Source: Jacaranda mimosifolia
Lineage: Eukaryota > Streptophyta > Magnoliopsida > Lamiales > Bignoniaceae
Length of the DNA: 64,000 bases
Assembly (NCBI GenBank): GCA_018894105.1
Contig: CM032123.1
Coordinates: forward strand, 4,899,001 to 4,963,000
Direction: 5' to 3'
The first letter of the stretch is position 1; every line of letters starts with the position of its first letter. Shown here piece by piece: positions 47,317 through 58,301 of this stretch. The notes beneath the pieces are model-generated. The model searched no databases, was not told the origin of the DNA, and saw only the letters and a list, made by a program, of their open reading frames with translations. The position numbers and the translations under genes are program-made.

Positions 47317-48641
47317 GAAACCAAACTTAACTTTTAATTCTTGCTCTTTGTTTTTCCAATCCCAAGTTCACCATGGGGATAAATGATGACCCCCCTTTTT
47401 TCCTTCAACATAGGTTCTTTATATTGAATTCACAAGAAATTCCATTCCTGTTTCCATCGTTTACAGCTAGCAAGATTATTGTCCTTTTTTTAACATTGTG
47501 AGGATTGGGATTGAGAATTGTCATTGAAACAAAAAGGGTAGAATTTGGTTGAGTATAAGAATTATTCTAGTTTTTGTACCTTGGATGTGTTGAGGAAAAA
47601 ACAAGGCACACACAATAACTATTTTCATTCAATCCTTACTTTTAAACTCCATTTTTATTTGTATCACAGTTTAAAAGTTGAAAACTATCAATTTTTATGC
47701 ATTTTCACTAGTATAATACCACTTATTTACATTTTTAACTTTTTCTATATTTATTCTATCATGTTATTATCACATCAATCAAATTCAACTTGACATAAAA
47801 TACTCACTATCTTTTCAAAATAATTAAAATATGCATATATTTAAAAGATATGTCTTTTTAGACATAAAAAGATATAAGTTACTTAATTTTTTATCTATAT
47901 ATCTACTCTAATTATTGTTTTCGGGCAAATATTAAATACAATCTCATTTTTATTTTTAAAATTATAAATTATTTTTTAACTTTTAAAAAATGTTGAACTA
48001 GGAAAAAAAATGAAAATAAAACCAAACAGGAGGGTTTCTCAATTTTAGTTGGCGTTGATGTTTCCATAAAGTCACGAGAGGTTTAGGGACGACCAGGTGG
48101 CCAGTGCGTGATTGGTCAAGTGAAAGAAGGTGCATGGTGCCCTCAGCTGGAGAGCACACTTTCAAAAGGGCATATAATTAACTCTTTTGACTCTAAGAGG
48201 ATCAGGGTCCCCCTTTTTTCTTTAAAAAAAAAAAAAAAAAAAAATAATAATAATAATAATAATAATAATAATTGAAACATTTTTCAATAATAATTCAAAC
48301 CTTTTTATAAACGACATTACAGACAAGCTCATCTCATCTTGAGCATAAATTAAAAAGCAAGTACATTTACACAGTAAAGTGTACTTGATTGAATATCTCC
48401 CAAGTACGTTTCTATCAAGACTTCAACTACCATTTGTAACATATCATATAGTTTAGGAATTATAATTCAATTCTTTTCTATTAAAGATGTTGGAAAGTTG
48501 CTTGTGTATTGAAAAAAATATGTGGACCTTGTCCTACATAGAACAAAGTGAGACAGACTTATTTTATATATATAGTATTTATAAGACAAATTTTGTTTGG
48601 AATTAGCTATATACAAAAGCACTTAACACTTGTATGTGATT
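47317..48641. other. 3' flank of CYP707A with a MITE remnant and simple repeats
   Basis: The 3' UTR probably lies in the first 100-200 bases. About 47610-48036 ends in a family-A MITE terminus (GAAAATAAAACCAAACAGG) but has no clear left end. 48223-48272 holds an A-run followed by (AAT)n. No further gene is seen. Confidence 0.5.
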
Positions 48642-48845
48642 AAGTTAATCTATAGAGTATCGTCAAACTCAGTTGTGCGGGCCTGTAACTCTAGAGGGAA
48701 CGATGTTGGGGCCGAACCAACCTTTGTTGCACGAATTCTAGCCCTAGATCGATGGTGGATCTGAAGCCGTGGGGGTGCTAAGAGCAGATTGGGGACAATC
48801 CCCCTGTAAATAAAAAAAAAAAAAAAAGAAGTTAATCTATAGAGT
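48642..48845 (+). mobile_element. Small poly(A) retroposon (SINE or retroposed small RNA) with 17-bp target duplication
   Basis: AAGTTAATCTATAGAGT occurs exactly at 48642-48658 and 48829-48845. Between them is a 170-bp GC-rich insert ending in a poly(A) tract, the signature of LINE-driven retroposition. I see no classical A box and B box in the + orientation. The 5' part 'gcgggcctgtaac' recalls the 5' domain of plant 7SL RNA, so a 7SL-derived pseudogene is possible; this is from memory and unconfirmed. Confidence 0.8.
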
Positions 48846-50511
48846 GCTCGTCTTCTTTTATCTATATAACTTTTTTAAATATGGAATAAAAGCAAATAAT
48901 TATATTTTTTTTATTAAAAAGTTTAATTTTGTCATAAAGAATTGGATTAGAAGTTTATGCTAGACACGCACATTGTTGAACTTAAATGGTGTACATCAAT
49001 AATGGATGTATTGTTTCATTATTTATAAATACCAATGGTTGAGGCACGTTCGATGCATGTGCAACTATTAATAAATAAAAATAATAAAATAATATAAACA
49101 AAAGATAACATAGTTGCAGAAAAATTGGGAAGAAAAAAAATATGTATAATATTCATGAATTATTGTGGAATTAAGGGTAGTAATGGGGTAGGAATGAGGT
49201 GCTAGTTATTCTATAATTATGGGGATCAAAAAATAAAAATGAGGGCATTTTAGGAAAGTACTTGAAAACACACCAATAAGAGGATGAACACTTTATTAAT
49301 AGCATAGATACAAAATTCATTACAAATTTGATCACTAAAAACAAGCTAGAAACAATATTTTCTTAATCTTTGTTCTCTATAAATTATTGTCGTAGAGATC
49401 GTAAAGATATTCTAGACAAACTCTTCAAAATTGGAATTATAGTGTTTGGTGACTTTCTTGTATCTATAGGTGAATTGAGATTACCAAATTCCATATGCAA
49501 ACTCTTCAAGAATGGAAATAAAGATCACCTTAAAGATAGTTTTATTACGCCTGAAAATTATAGTTAATTTGTTGTTTCCATCAACAATGAAAAAAGAATT
49601 AATTTAACAAATGAATTGATAAAAATTCCTTAGTGATTTCAACTTTTGTAATCATCGCCTAACCAACACCGTTATTAAATTTAGATTAGCGCATAGTGGA
49701 GCATCATAATCCAGCTTCTGGTTTATGTAGCAGCAACACTTCGCTTATAAAAAATGACCCAGTTAAAGCTCGATTTAAGTTCTCTATTTCATCTTTATTC
49801 AATTTCATCAACATATGATATACGTATTAAATATTTTCTTATAAAAATAATTGATTGAGAATCAGATACACTTAACATAAATACAGCAAATTGAAATAAA
49901 AGATAAAATAAGAAATAAAATGGAGGATCCAAAATAATTAAAGCTCTTGAATTACCGGCAAACAAGTGATAAAATTTTGTATGCATGAGTTTCAGTGGAT
50001 TCCTAGTTCTTCAATATTTTGATCCAACATAGTCCTGATTTTAGACATTTGAAACCCCTATTATGAGAATGACATCTACCAGCTTCAACTGTCATTGGAA
50101 GGGAACTGCAAATATTGGAATGAAGACCGTACTAATGACACTTTACATCCTCTATTTCATTTTGTATTTAATCTCCTATATGTTCGCTTACTTGCTTTAG
50201 GCTCGTCAACATGATGGACCACAATCAGGCAAGAAAGTCATCATTCTATCTAAAACTCACCACAAAAAACCGGGCGGGGGGGGGGGGGGGGGGGCGGCGG
50301 GTTTGTTCTTAAGTCTTTTGGTTCATTATCACGTAACAAATGCAAAACGAAGAGGTTTCGTTGTTGATCCAATAAACCCACCGACCAAAGTAATTGAGGA
50401 AATAAAAGTAGTAGTTTCCCAACCAATATCCATGACTTTATATAAGGATAATATATATATATATATATATCAAATCAAAAATCATTTGCATGTCACTTGC
50501 AATAAAATTAC
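48846..50511. other. Intergenic DNA, no gene recognised
   Basis: A 65-codon frame at 49370-49567 has no known features. A long G-run is at 50276-50294 and (AT)n is at about 50449-50470. Confidence 0.5.
50276..50294. repeat. G19 homopolymer in a G-rich tract
   Basis: Nineteen consecutive G within 'gggc(G19)cggcggg', in otherwise AT-rich DNA. It could form a G-quadruplex or could be a sequencing or assembly length error. Confidence 0.9.
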
Positions 50512-51547
50512 TGCGGTTGCCGGTGTGTGGAATTTCTGTGATCGGCAAGAATCAAGTAGTTGAGGCAAGAGTGGAGCTCTCTATCTTGAAGACGAATTAG
50601 CCTCGTACTAGTGCTAACGGCAACTTGCTATCGTCTCCCAAGATACAACAACTAATTCAGACGGTAGCAGCACTACAAACCATCTGATCTCTTGAACTTC
50701 AAGCGTATTGAACTCTCAAGACTATTCTCGTAATGTTGTATGAAAGATGTTGTATATCTTGTATGTTGTATGTCTTATCATGCATATCTATTATCCGGGA
50801 TTGATATTTATATAGTGCCAAAGTGGCAGCCAAAAAGGTGATCATTAATAGCATTAATGTTGCTGTAAATTTCCAAAGCAGCCACCATTACAGCAGAAAG
50901 TTGAAGGACACAGTCTAGATTCATTTGCTGAAAATTCGTGCAGTCCAAGTTCGTCTGCTAGAGGATTTAGATAAGCTAAAATTAATTCCACTTATTTTCT
51001 GGATAAGCTTAAATTAATTTTAGAAGTTTGAAGGTTATTTCTTGCTGGACCATATATAGTCCAAAAATTTAACATTAGATTGAAGGCCCAATTTAGCCCA
51101 AGCCCACGATCATGCCAAGCCAAGCCACGCCCAAGCCCAAGCCCAGCCCAATCCAGTCGGACGGGTGGGCAGCGATGGCGACGCACGCATGTGTAGGTTA
51201 GATTGAACACACTACTATGTAGGTCTTCTCCCCTCCAAACACTTGTGGTACCCCCAAGGGAGCCCATCCCTTACCTCCACACTTGAGACATATATTCAAG
51301 TCCACCTTTTACAATGTGGGATGGAGTTTCACTCCTCCAATTCCTTTGGCTCATTTTAGTCTTCTTAGTCAACTTTCAAGTAACTTACTTTAACCATTAA
51401 TTTCTCATTCACTTAAAATTGATTTTGACCAATTAAATACATTGTTGTTATCTACCCGCGACGTAGTTTACGACGATCACCAATTTCTCAAAAATTAATA
51501 TATTGAGCACATTTAAAATTTTGGTCAAAGAAGACCAATTTCCAACA
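50512..51547 (-). repeat. 3' LTR of the deleted Copia element
   Basis: This 1036-bp LTR begins TGCGGTTGCCGG and ends AATTTCCAACA on the + strand. It is clearly similar to 52944-53949 throughout, with substitutions and small indels. Confidence 0.92.
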
Positions 51548-51979
51548 GTCCCCTATACGAATGGAAATTAATGCGATTGATGATGCATATGCTTATGCAG
51601 ACACAAGAGAGTTCAGGCAAACAACTATTGCATTGGGATAGGTAACTTGTGGTTTTGAACCTTCCTTAGTGAAGTATTATCGGGCTTACTTGGATAATCA
51701 GCGAATGTGATGTCTTGAACTGTTCAGCCGTTGGTGTAAACCAAGACAACAGTACTCACACAATAGCTGTCCTTATGCTTTTTAGTTCTTTCCAGTTGTG
51801 TCCGTCTTGGCCATGGACACCAATCTTGGATTCATAAGCATTAACCATGAAGCGGCCCGTCTTCACACTTACATAGGTAATCTCCCACAAAGAGTATCCT
51901 GCCATACTTCGCTGTTCTAGCTTTGGGTATCATTAAGAGTCAAAACTTAACTTGGTACCCACTCAGCAGGACTTCCATG

Positions 51980-52915
51980 TCATAGGAATGGGTTGAATTG
52001 CTCACATGAACCTTCATAACTTGGTTGTCCCATTGAACCAAGTTCTTGGGATCTCTAGTCATCATGGTTAGGTGTCTGCTACGTCAGTTCTTAAACTTAT
52101 AGGTTTTAGTCCCATACCTCTCCACAGGTGTTTCACTTGATCTGTGGGCAAGCCTTTTGTTAACGGATCCACTAAATTTTCAGAGTCAAGTGAAATTACC
52201 CTATTTGAGATCAATTGCCTTATGGTGTTATGTCATTGTCTGATATGACGAGATTTACCATTATTCATGCTGCTTTGACTTAGGTACTTCCACCTTGGCC
52301 AAGCACCCCCACAGTTGCACATATTTGTAAGAAGGTTTGTGATTTTTTCATAATTCATAAGCGGTTTCATCTTTCCCTGTGTGGGGTGTTTTGTTCAAAA
52401 TGTGGTTAGCTAAAAGGATAGCTTCCACCCACATGTTCTCAGCATGAATTTCGTGTAGAATAATCTGTAATTCTTCGACTTGACTCATGACAGATTTGAA
52501 ATCCACCATCTTGTAGTTTAGAAATTTGGCCACCACAAATTTGTTCAAACCAGCATCTTCTACCTGGTATTTCTTATCAAGTGACTCCCACAACTCTTTA
52601 GCTATCTTAATCGGGCTGTAAACATTATACAGCGAGTCATCCAGTCCATTCAAACTGTAATTTCAGCACAGGAAATTGCTTTGATTTTAGGCATCCAAAG
52701 CTGCCCATTTTTGGACATCAGTGTCATCTTCAGGTACAATAGCTACATCCTCTTTCAGAAATCTAACAAGGCTCAGCGTCGTTAGGTAAAACAGCATCTT
52801 CTGCTGCTACCTCTTAAAATCCAGTCAAGTGAATTTTGCTAGTCTTTCTCCATGAGTAGGAACTGGTGCAGCAGCAGTGGTTGGCAGAACAATAACTTGG
52901 TTTGATGCCATAATC
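51980..52915 (-). pseudogene. Copia gag fused to integrase and RNase H fragments by deletion
   Basis: On the minus strand gag starts at the ATG at 52910-52912 ('MASNQVIVLP') but has early stops at about 52835 and 52815. From 52653 an open 101-codon frame reads gag ('NGLDDSLYNVYSPIK', 'SQVEELQIILHEIHAE'). It then passes, at about 52430-52440, straight into integrase sequence ('EAILLANHILNKTPH'). The integrase piece runs to 'WGCLAKVEVPKSKQ' near 52270 and joins RNase H sequence ('HNTIRQLISNRVISL', then 'LVDPLTKGL') down to about 52130. Protease, most of integrase and all RT are gone. Confidence 0.85.
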
Positions 52916-52943
52916 ATAGAAATTGGATAATTCGTCTTAAAAT

Positions 52944-53949
52944 TGTTGTTGCCGGTATATGGAATTTCTGTAATTGGGAAGAATCAAGTAGTCGAGGCGA
53001 GAGCAGAGTTCCCTATCTTTAAGATGAATTAGGCCCGCATTGGTGCTAACAGCAACTGGCTATCGTCTCTCAAGATACAACGACTAATTCAGATGGTAGC
53101 AACACTACAAACCATCTGATCTCTTGAACTTCAAGCGTACTGAACTCTCAGGACTATGCTCATAATGTTGTATGAAAGATGTTGTGTATCTTGTATGTTA
53201 TATGTCTTATCATGCATATCTATTATTCGGGGCTAATATTTATATAGTGCCAAAGTGGCAACCAAAAAGGTGGTCATTAATAGCATTAATGTTTCTGCAA
53301 ATTTCCAAAGCAGCCACCATTAAAGCAGAAAGTTGAAGGACACAGTCCAAATTCATATGCTGGAAATTCGTGCAGTCTAAGTTTGTCTGCTGGAGGATTT
53401 AGATAAGCTAAAATTAATTCCACTCATTTTCTGGATAAGCTGAAATTAATTTTAGAAATTTGAAAGTTATTTCCTGTTGGACCAGATTTAGTCCAAAATT
53501 TTAACATTAGACTAAAGGCCCAATTTAGCCCAAGCCCAGCCCAGTCCAGCTAGACGGGAGGGTGGGTGGGCGGGCGGCCAATGGCACGCGCATGTGTGGT
53601 TGGATTAAACATACTACCATGTAAGTCTTCTCCCCTTCAAACACTTGTGGTACCCCCAAGGAGGCTCATCCCTTACCTCCACACTTGAAACATATATTCA
53701 AGTCCACCTTTTATAATGTGGGATGGAGTTTCACTCCTCCCATTCCTTTGGCTCATTCTAGTCTTCTCAGTCAACTTTCAAATAACTTACTTTGATCATT
53801 AATTTCTCATTCACTCGAAATTGGTTTTGGCCAATTAAACACATTGTCGTTATCTACACGCGGCGTAATTTACGACGATCACCAATTTTTCATAAATTAA
53901 TATCTTGAGCACACTTAAAATTTTGGTCAAAGAAGACCAATTTCCAACA
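52944..53949 (-). repeat. 5' LTR of the deleted Copia element
   Basis: This 1006-bp direct repeat of 50512-51547 begins TGTTGTTGCCGG and ends AATTTCCAACA. The usual initiator tRNA-Met primer site is not evident beside it. Confidence 0.92.
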
Positions 53950-53954
53950 ATTAC

Positions 53955-54656
53955 GATGAGTGAAGTTGAGGTTAAGTGTAAAAGTATTTTATACGTTTGT
54001 TGTCATTAACAATTGATTGAGAGACATTGTCCTATATTTATATGCATGAGATATGAAGATGGAATTTAATTAAATTTTTTAAATGAGTATTTAATGAATA
54101 AATTTGTTTATTTTGTGAAATATGATAATTCTCATCTTTCAAATGTTGAAAATTAAAAGCAAAGGCTCGTTTCATTGTGCTTCCGTTTCAATTTCTAGTT
54201 TCTAATATTCTAAAATGTGGAAAAATAATTATTAGTTTTTGTTTAGAAATAAAAATGCATTTGAATAATCTATATATTAGGCGGAATATGTATATAGTTG
54301 AAAATTTATAAATTTTATATATTTTTATGCATAAAACGATGTATATTTTTTAAAATATATGTTTATGTAGTTGTTTAAGAATGATGACTTATTGGATATT
54401 TTGTGTTAAGTTTAATTTAATTCTAATTGATAAGTAGTAAAACAGTAGATTAGATATAGAAAAAATTAAAAATAAAAATAAATTATATTTTTAATAATAT
54501 GATCAAATAATGTAAAAGGAAAAATGTCCCTTCAAAGTACCAATCAACCGGCTAAAAGCTTCTCTCATATTGTTTTTGGGAAAAATTACTTGCAAGTGAC
54601 CTGTCGACTATTCTTGGATTTCAGATTCCTTTGTGCTTGACTCATATTGACTAGAG
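53955..54656. other. AT-rich intergenic DNA, nothing recognised
   Basis: A single family-A-like end ('ggctcgtttcattgtgc' near 54163) has no partner, so no element is called. Confidence 0.45.
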
Positions 54657-54664
54657 CTATCAAT

Positions 54665-55333
54665 CAGTGTTTTTAAAATCGGACCAAACAATTAATCGAT
54701 GAGGATACTGGTTATTGATTCAATCAATTCGACCACTGATGAACCGATATGATACCATAATGACATAATAATTATATTTAATTTTATAAATATATATATA
54801 ATATTTTAATATTACCAAAAAATAAAACTTTCAATTGATATAGAAAAAATATTATTTGAAAAAAATTTCAACTTACTTATTTTTAAGTACGTTTTTTAGA
54901 AAATAATACTACTTCACAATTAGTCAACTATAAATAAATAAAAAATAATTATAAGTAATCATTTATTTCATACTTCAACTCCAAGTAAAAATAAATTATT
55001 CTACGCTAAATATTCAACATAATTTAAGAGAAATTAAACAAAATAAAATAACAAATTAAACATAAGCATTAACATATAACTACCACTTCATTAAATTTCA
55101 AGAAAATAAATTCATGTTTTAAAAAATTACATGTCCAAAATCTTTAATCATCATCTTCAACTCATAATTTCTCTTTTTTTTTAACTTTTTCATTTTTTTT
55201 AAATTAAAAATTAAAAAAAAAAAAGGTGAACCGGTTGAATCGGTTCGATTTTGACCGGTTTTGAGGTTTCCACCGGACCGGATTGGCCTCCAGTCACCGG
55301 ACCAACCGGTCCGATCTGATTTTCAAAACACTG
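54665..55333. mobile_element. hAT-like MITE (CAGTGTT family), copy 2
   Basis: The left end is CAGTGTTTTTAAAATCGGA and the right end, reverse-complemented, is CAGTGTTTTGAAAATCAGA. CTATCAAT (54657-54664) and CTGTCAAT (55334-55341) match at 7 of 8 bases. Subterminal CCGGTCCGAT/ATCGGTTC blocks and an AT-rich core match the copy at 17349-17951. Confidence 0.88.
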
Positions 55334-55704
55334 CTGTCAATAAATCAAACTTTAATTCGCATCAATCTGAATTTTAAGAATGTTTTTATTAAAATATTCA
55401 ATGGATCATATTCGATTATAAATATTCATAATCCAAAATAAGTTGATCAAATACGAATTTAAGCAATCTAATCCGTCAAAAATCTAAATCCAAATTTTAA
55501 TATTTTTTATTAAATTAGTACTCTTATATATGATATTAATAAAAATTATAAAATAAAATTTATATATTATATTGACCTAATATTTAAAATATTGGAATCA
55601 GTCAATATTATATTAATATTCGAATTCAAATCAAACAATATTATATAATAGTTTATCTATGCGTTAATATAATGTGAAATAAAGGTTTAGTATTCAAATA
55701 TTTA

Positions 55705-56061
55705 GGGGTCATTTGGATTTGTTTTTTGGAAGCATTTTTTTTTCTGGTGAAAAGGAATAGTGAAAAATTAGTTATAAATGTGTTTTTAAAAATGAAATGT
55801 TATTTGGATATTTTGTTTAAAATGTGATTATGTAGGGTTGAAAATGAGTTCTATTTGGAAAATGTAGCGTTTTGTATTAAAAGTCGTGCAAATATGAGTA
55901 TGAGAAAATAAAAAGTGAAAATGCAGAGAGAGTGAGTTTATCTAAAAGAATATTTTGATAATGAAAATGTCTGTGAAAATGGGAGAAGAAGTTGATGGCT
56001 TTCTGTTTTCATTTTCAGTAGAAAATGAAAATGGGCCCAGAAAACTAAAACAAATGGGATG
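55705..56061. mobile_element. Tourist-like MITE (family A), copy 7
   Basis: TTA flanks both sides (55702-55704 and 56062-56064). The left end is GGGGTCATTTGGATTTG and the right end, reverse-complemented, is CATCCCATTTGTTTTAG. It is non-coding. Confidence 0.7.
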
Positions 56062-56681
56062 TTAACTTTTGGACTAATATATAATAAAAAGTTACTAAAA
56101 ATATAAATATAACGTAAATTTACTTTATAAATACAATATTTTTACACAATCCAAGAGGAAAAAAAGAAAAGAAAAAGAAAAATATTAAATTGGATCGAAT
56201 TTTTTTTATCAGATTTAAGATATCCATCAAATTTGGATATGGTGCTGACTAATAAAGGTCCTATAGAATATCGATTCGGATTCATATATGAATTTTGAAT
56301 ATAACTAATTCGATACAAATTCAACCTGTTAACAGTCCTAAATTATTGACAAAACTTAAAAATCTAATTTTGGTTGGACTAGAGAATGGAATGGGCTTTG
56401 TCCAAGCAACCCAAATGCCTAATCTTTCGGGCCGGCCCAAGTCACAGTCCTCGCCTACTAGAAACTAATAAAGATTTTGTACCTTCAATTGCGTGCAGCC
56501 GTGCAGGCGCTGGCAGTTACCATCTGTTAATGGTCTCCCTTCTCACCGAAATCCCAATCCTACGCACCTGTCCCCATCTATTATGGCTTTTATTTAATAC
56601 CCATAATTATGGATTTAATTCATACTTTCTCCTTCATTAATCGGAGTCATCAGCCCCCGCGCATTCTAGCAAACGTCAGCC

Positions 56682-58301
56682 ATGGGAAGTTCCACTCAGC
56701 TGAAGTCCGATGCGCTGATGGAGCAGATGAAGCTCCATATAGCAACTGATGCTGGGAAAGAGCTTACGAAGAAAATTGGACTCGTTTATCAGATAAATAT
56801 TGCTCCGAAGGTTTGATTTTTATTGGTCATAAGTGATTATTTGTGTGTTCGAGAAAATTGTTGATTTGATATAACAACGGTTTTAATTTTGTAATTTGGG
56901 TTGTAGTTTTTCATTTTACTTGTTTTTTTTTTCTTTTACAGAAACTTGGGATCAATGAGAAGTCTTTTGTAGTTGATTTGAAGAAAGGAGAGGTTAAAGA
57001 AGGTTAGGGTTTTTACTCTCCCGCTCAAATTTTATTAATTTATTTAGGATTTCTGTCGTTGAAGTGATTGATTTCTTTGTGATCTCAGATCTGGATACCT
57101 TATTACACCATATTTGATCGAAACTATGTCAAAAGCACAGTTAGCTATCATATTAAAATTGTGGATGCATGTAAAATTCTGAATAGAAGGTAAAAAGTGC
57201 ATATAAGGAAATGCATTACAGATTTGTTGGATGAATTAATATAGAAAGTACTGAAAGTAATTCAAAATTAAAGAAAATGTTCTAAGAAAAACCACAAAGA
57301 CTACTGAAATTTTTATTTTCTTGTTGATTTTCAACCCATTCTGATTGCTGAAAGTATCAAGAGAATCATTTTCATATTTAAGAGTACGATATGAGAAATG
57401 AATCCAAGAAAAGGGTGTTAAAAGGAGTTTTTTTGTGACGCTGAAAAGGATAATTTGTGAATTGATGTTATTCATTTATTAGAAAGGGGTTTTAGCAAGG
57501 GGGAGATTGTCTAGAAGTTGAGAAAGTTCAAGACATAAGAGCCAAAACAAATTAAATCTTGTTTTTTCTCCTATATAACACCCTACCCCACCCCCAAAGA
57601 AGGAACAACAATTAGCATCTCATTTGCTGAGTGGCCTTTAGCCCACTGGCAAAAATCTCACACATAAAGTGAATTTAGAAGTTCAAAACCTATCAAGCTC
57701 CTGATGTGTGTATGTATTTAAAAAGAGAAAAAAAAAATGCATCTCATCCTTCTTATTTTTTTATTCCTTGGATTGGAATCCTTTTTAATTTCCTTTGGTT
57801 TGTTGGGGGTGAGGGGTTGTGTGCTGCACATAATTTCCCCTTGTTGGTGAGCATGGTATTGAAAGACTAATCCAGAGACCAAAAATCACATTGTTAAACC
57901 TGCTAATTACTTGCCATTTGAACCATCTGAAATTCTAGTATTGATTATGAATGATTAAGAATTTACTTGAGATGTGTGTTCGTTTAAACTTTGATTAAAG
58001 TTTGAAGATTTGATGCTATAGGGGCATATGAAGATGGGAAGCCAGACGCAACATTCTCATTCACAGATGATGATTTCATTAAGGTCGCCACTGGGAAGAT
58101 GAACCCTCAGATTGCTTTCATGAGGTGTCCTGTTTTTCTTACTCATATATATATATATATATTTGCTTTTATTTGGCTTATTCGAATAGGATTGAATAAT
58201 GCTATTCAAATAAATGTAGGGGTGCAATGAAGATAAAGGGTAGTATCAGTGCAGCACAGAAATTTACTCCAGACATTTTCCCCAAGCCATCAAAGATGTG
58301 A
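56682..58301 (+). CDS. SCP2: Sterol carrier protein 2 (SCP2-like), peroxisomal, 4 exons
   Basis: Exons: 56682-56810, 56942-57002, 58022-58124, 58220-58301, all with GT-AG introns, giving 124 residues, the length of plant single-domain SCP2. The protein shows the SCP2 fold signatures: 'GKELTKKIGLVYQINIAP', 'FVVDLKKGEVKEG', 'DATFSFTDDDFIKVATGKMN' and 'GAMKIKGSISAAQKFTPDIF'. It ends SKM, a C-terminal peroxisome-targeting signal (PTS1) like the SKL of its relatives. Plant SCP2 binds and transfers lipids such as acyl-CoA and sterols in vitro and lives in peroxisomes. The first in-frame ATG was used. Intron 2 (1019 bp) contains a SINE. The gene looks intact. Confidence 0.95.
57615..57747 (+). mobile_element. 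SINE in intron 2 of SCP2
   Basis: GCATCTCAT flanks it exactly (57615-57623 and 57739-57747). The insert begins with a tRNA-like A-box region ('tggcctttagcccactggca'), has a degenerate B-box-like 'agttcaaaacct' about 45 bases on, and ends in an A-run. This is the layout of a tRNA-derived SINE on the + strand. Confidence 0.75.

Larger units (their letters stand above)
50512..53949 (-). mobile_element. Copia LTR retrotransposon, internally deleted derivative
   Basis: About 1-kb direct LTRs (50512-51547 and 52944-53949) flank a 1.4-kb interior. ATTAC flanks both sides perfectly (50507-50511 and 53950-53954). Minus orientation is shown by gag next to the right LTR and a short G-rich tract (TATAGGGGAC) next to the left LTR. 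The interior holds only gag, a short integrase piece and the RNase H end, joined by two deletions. With LTRs intact it could have been mobilised in trans, but it encodes no complete enzyme. Confidence 0.93.
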
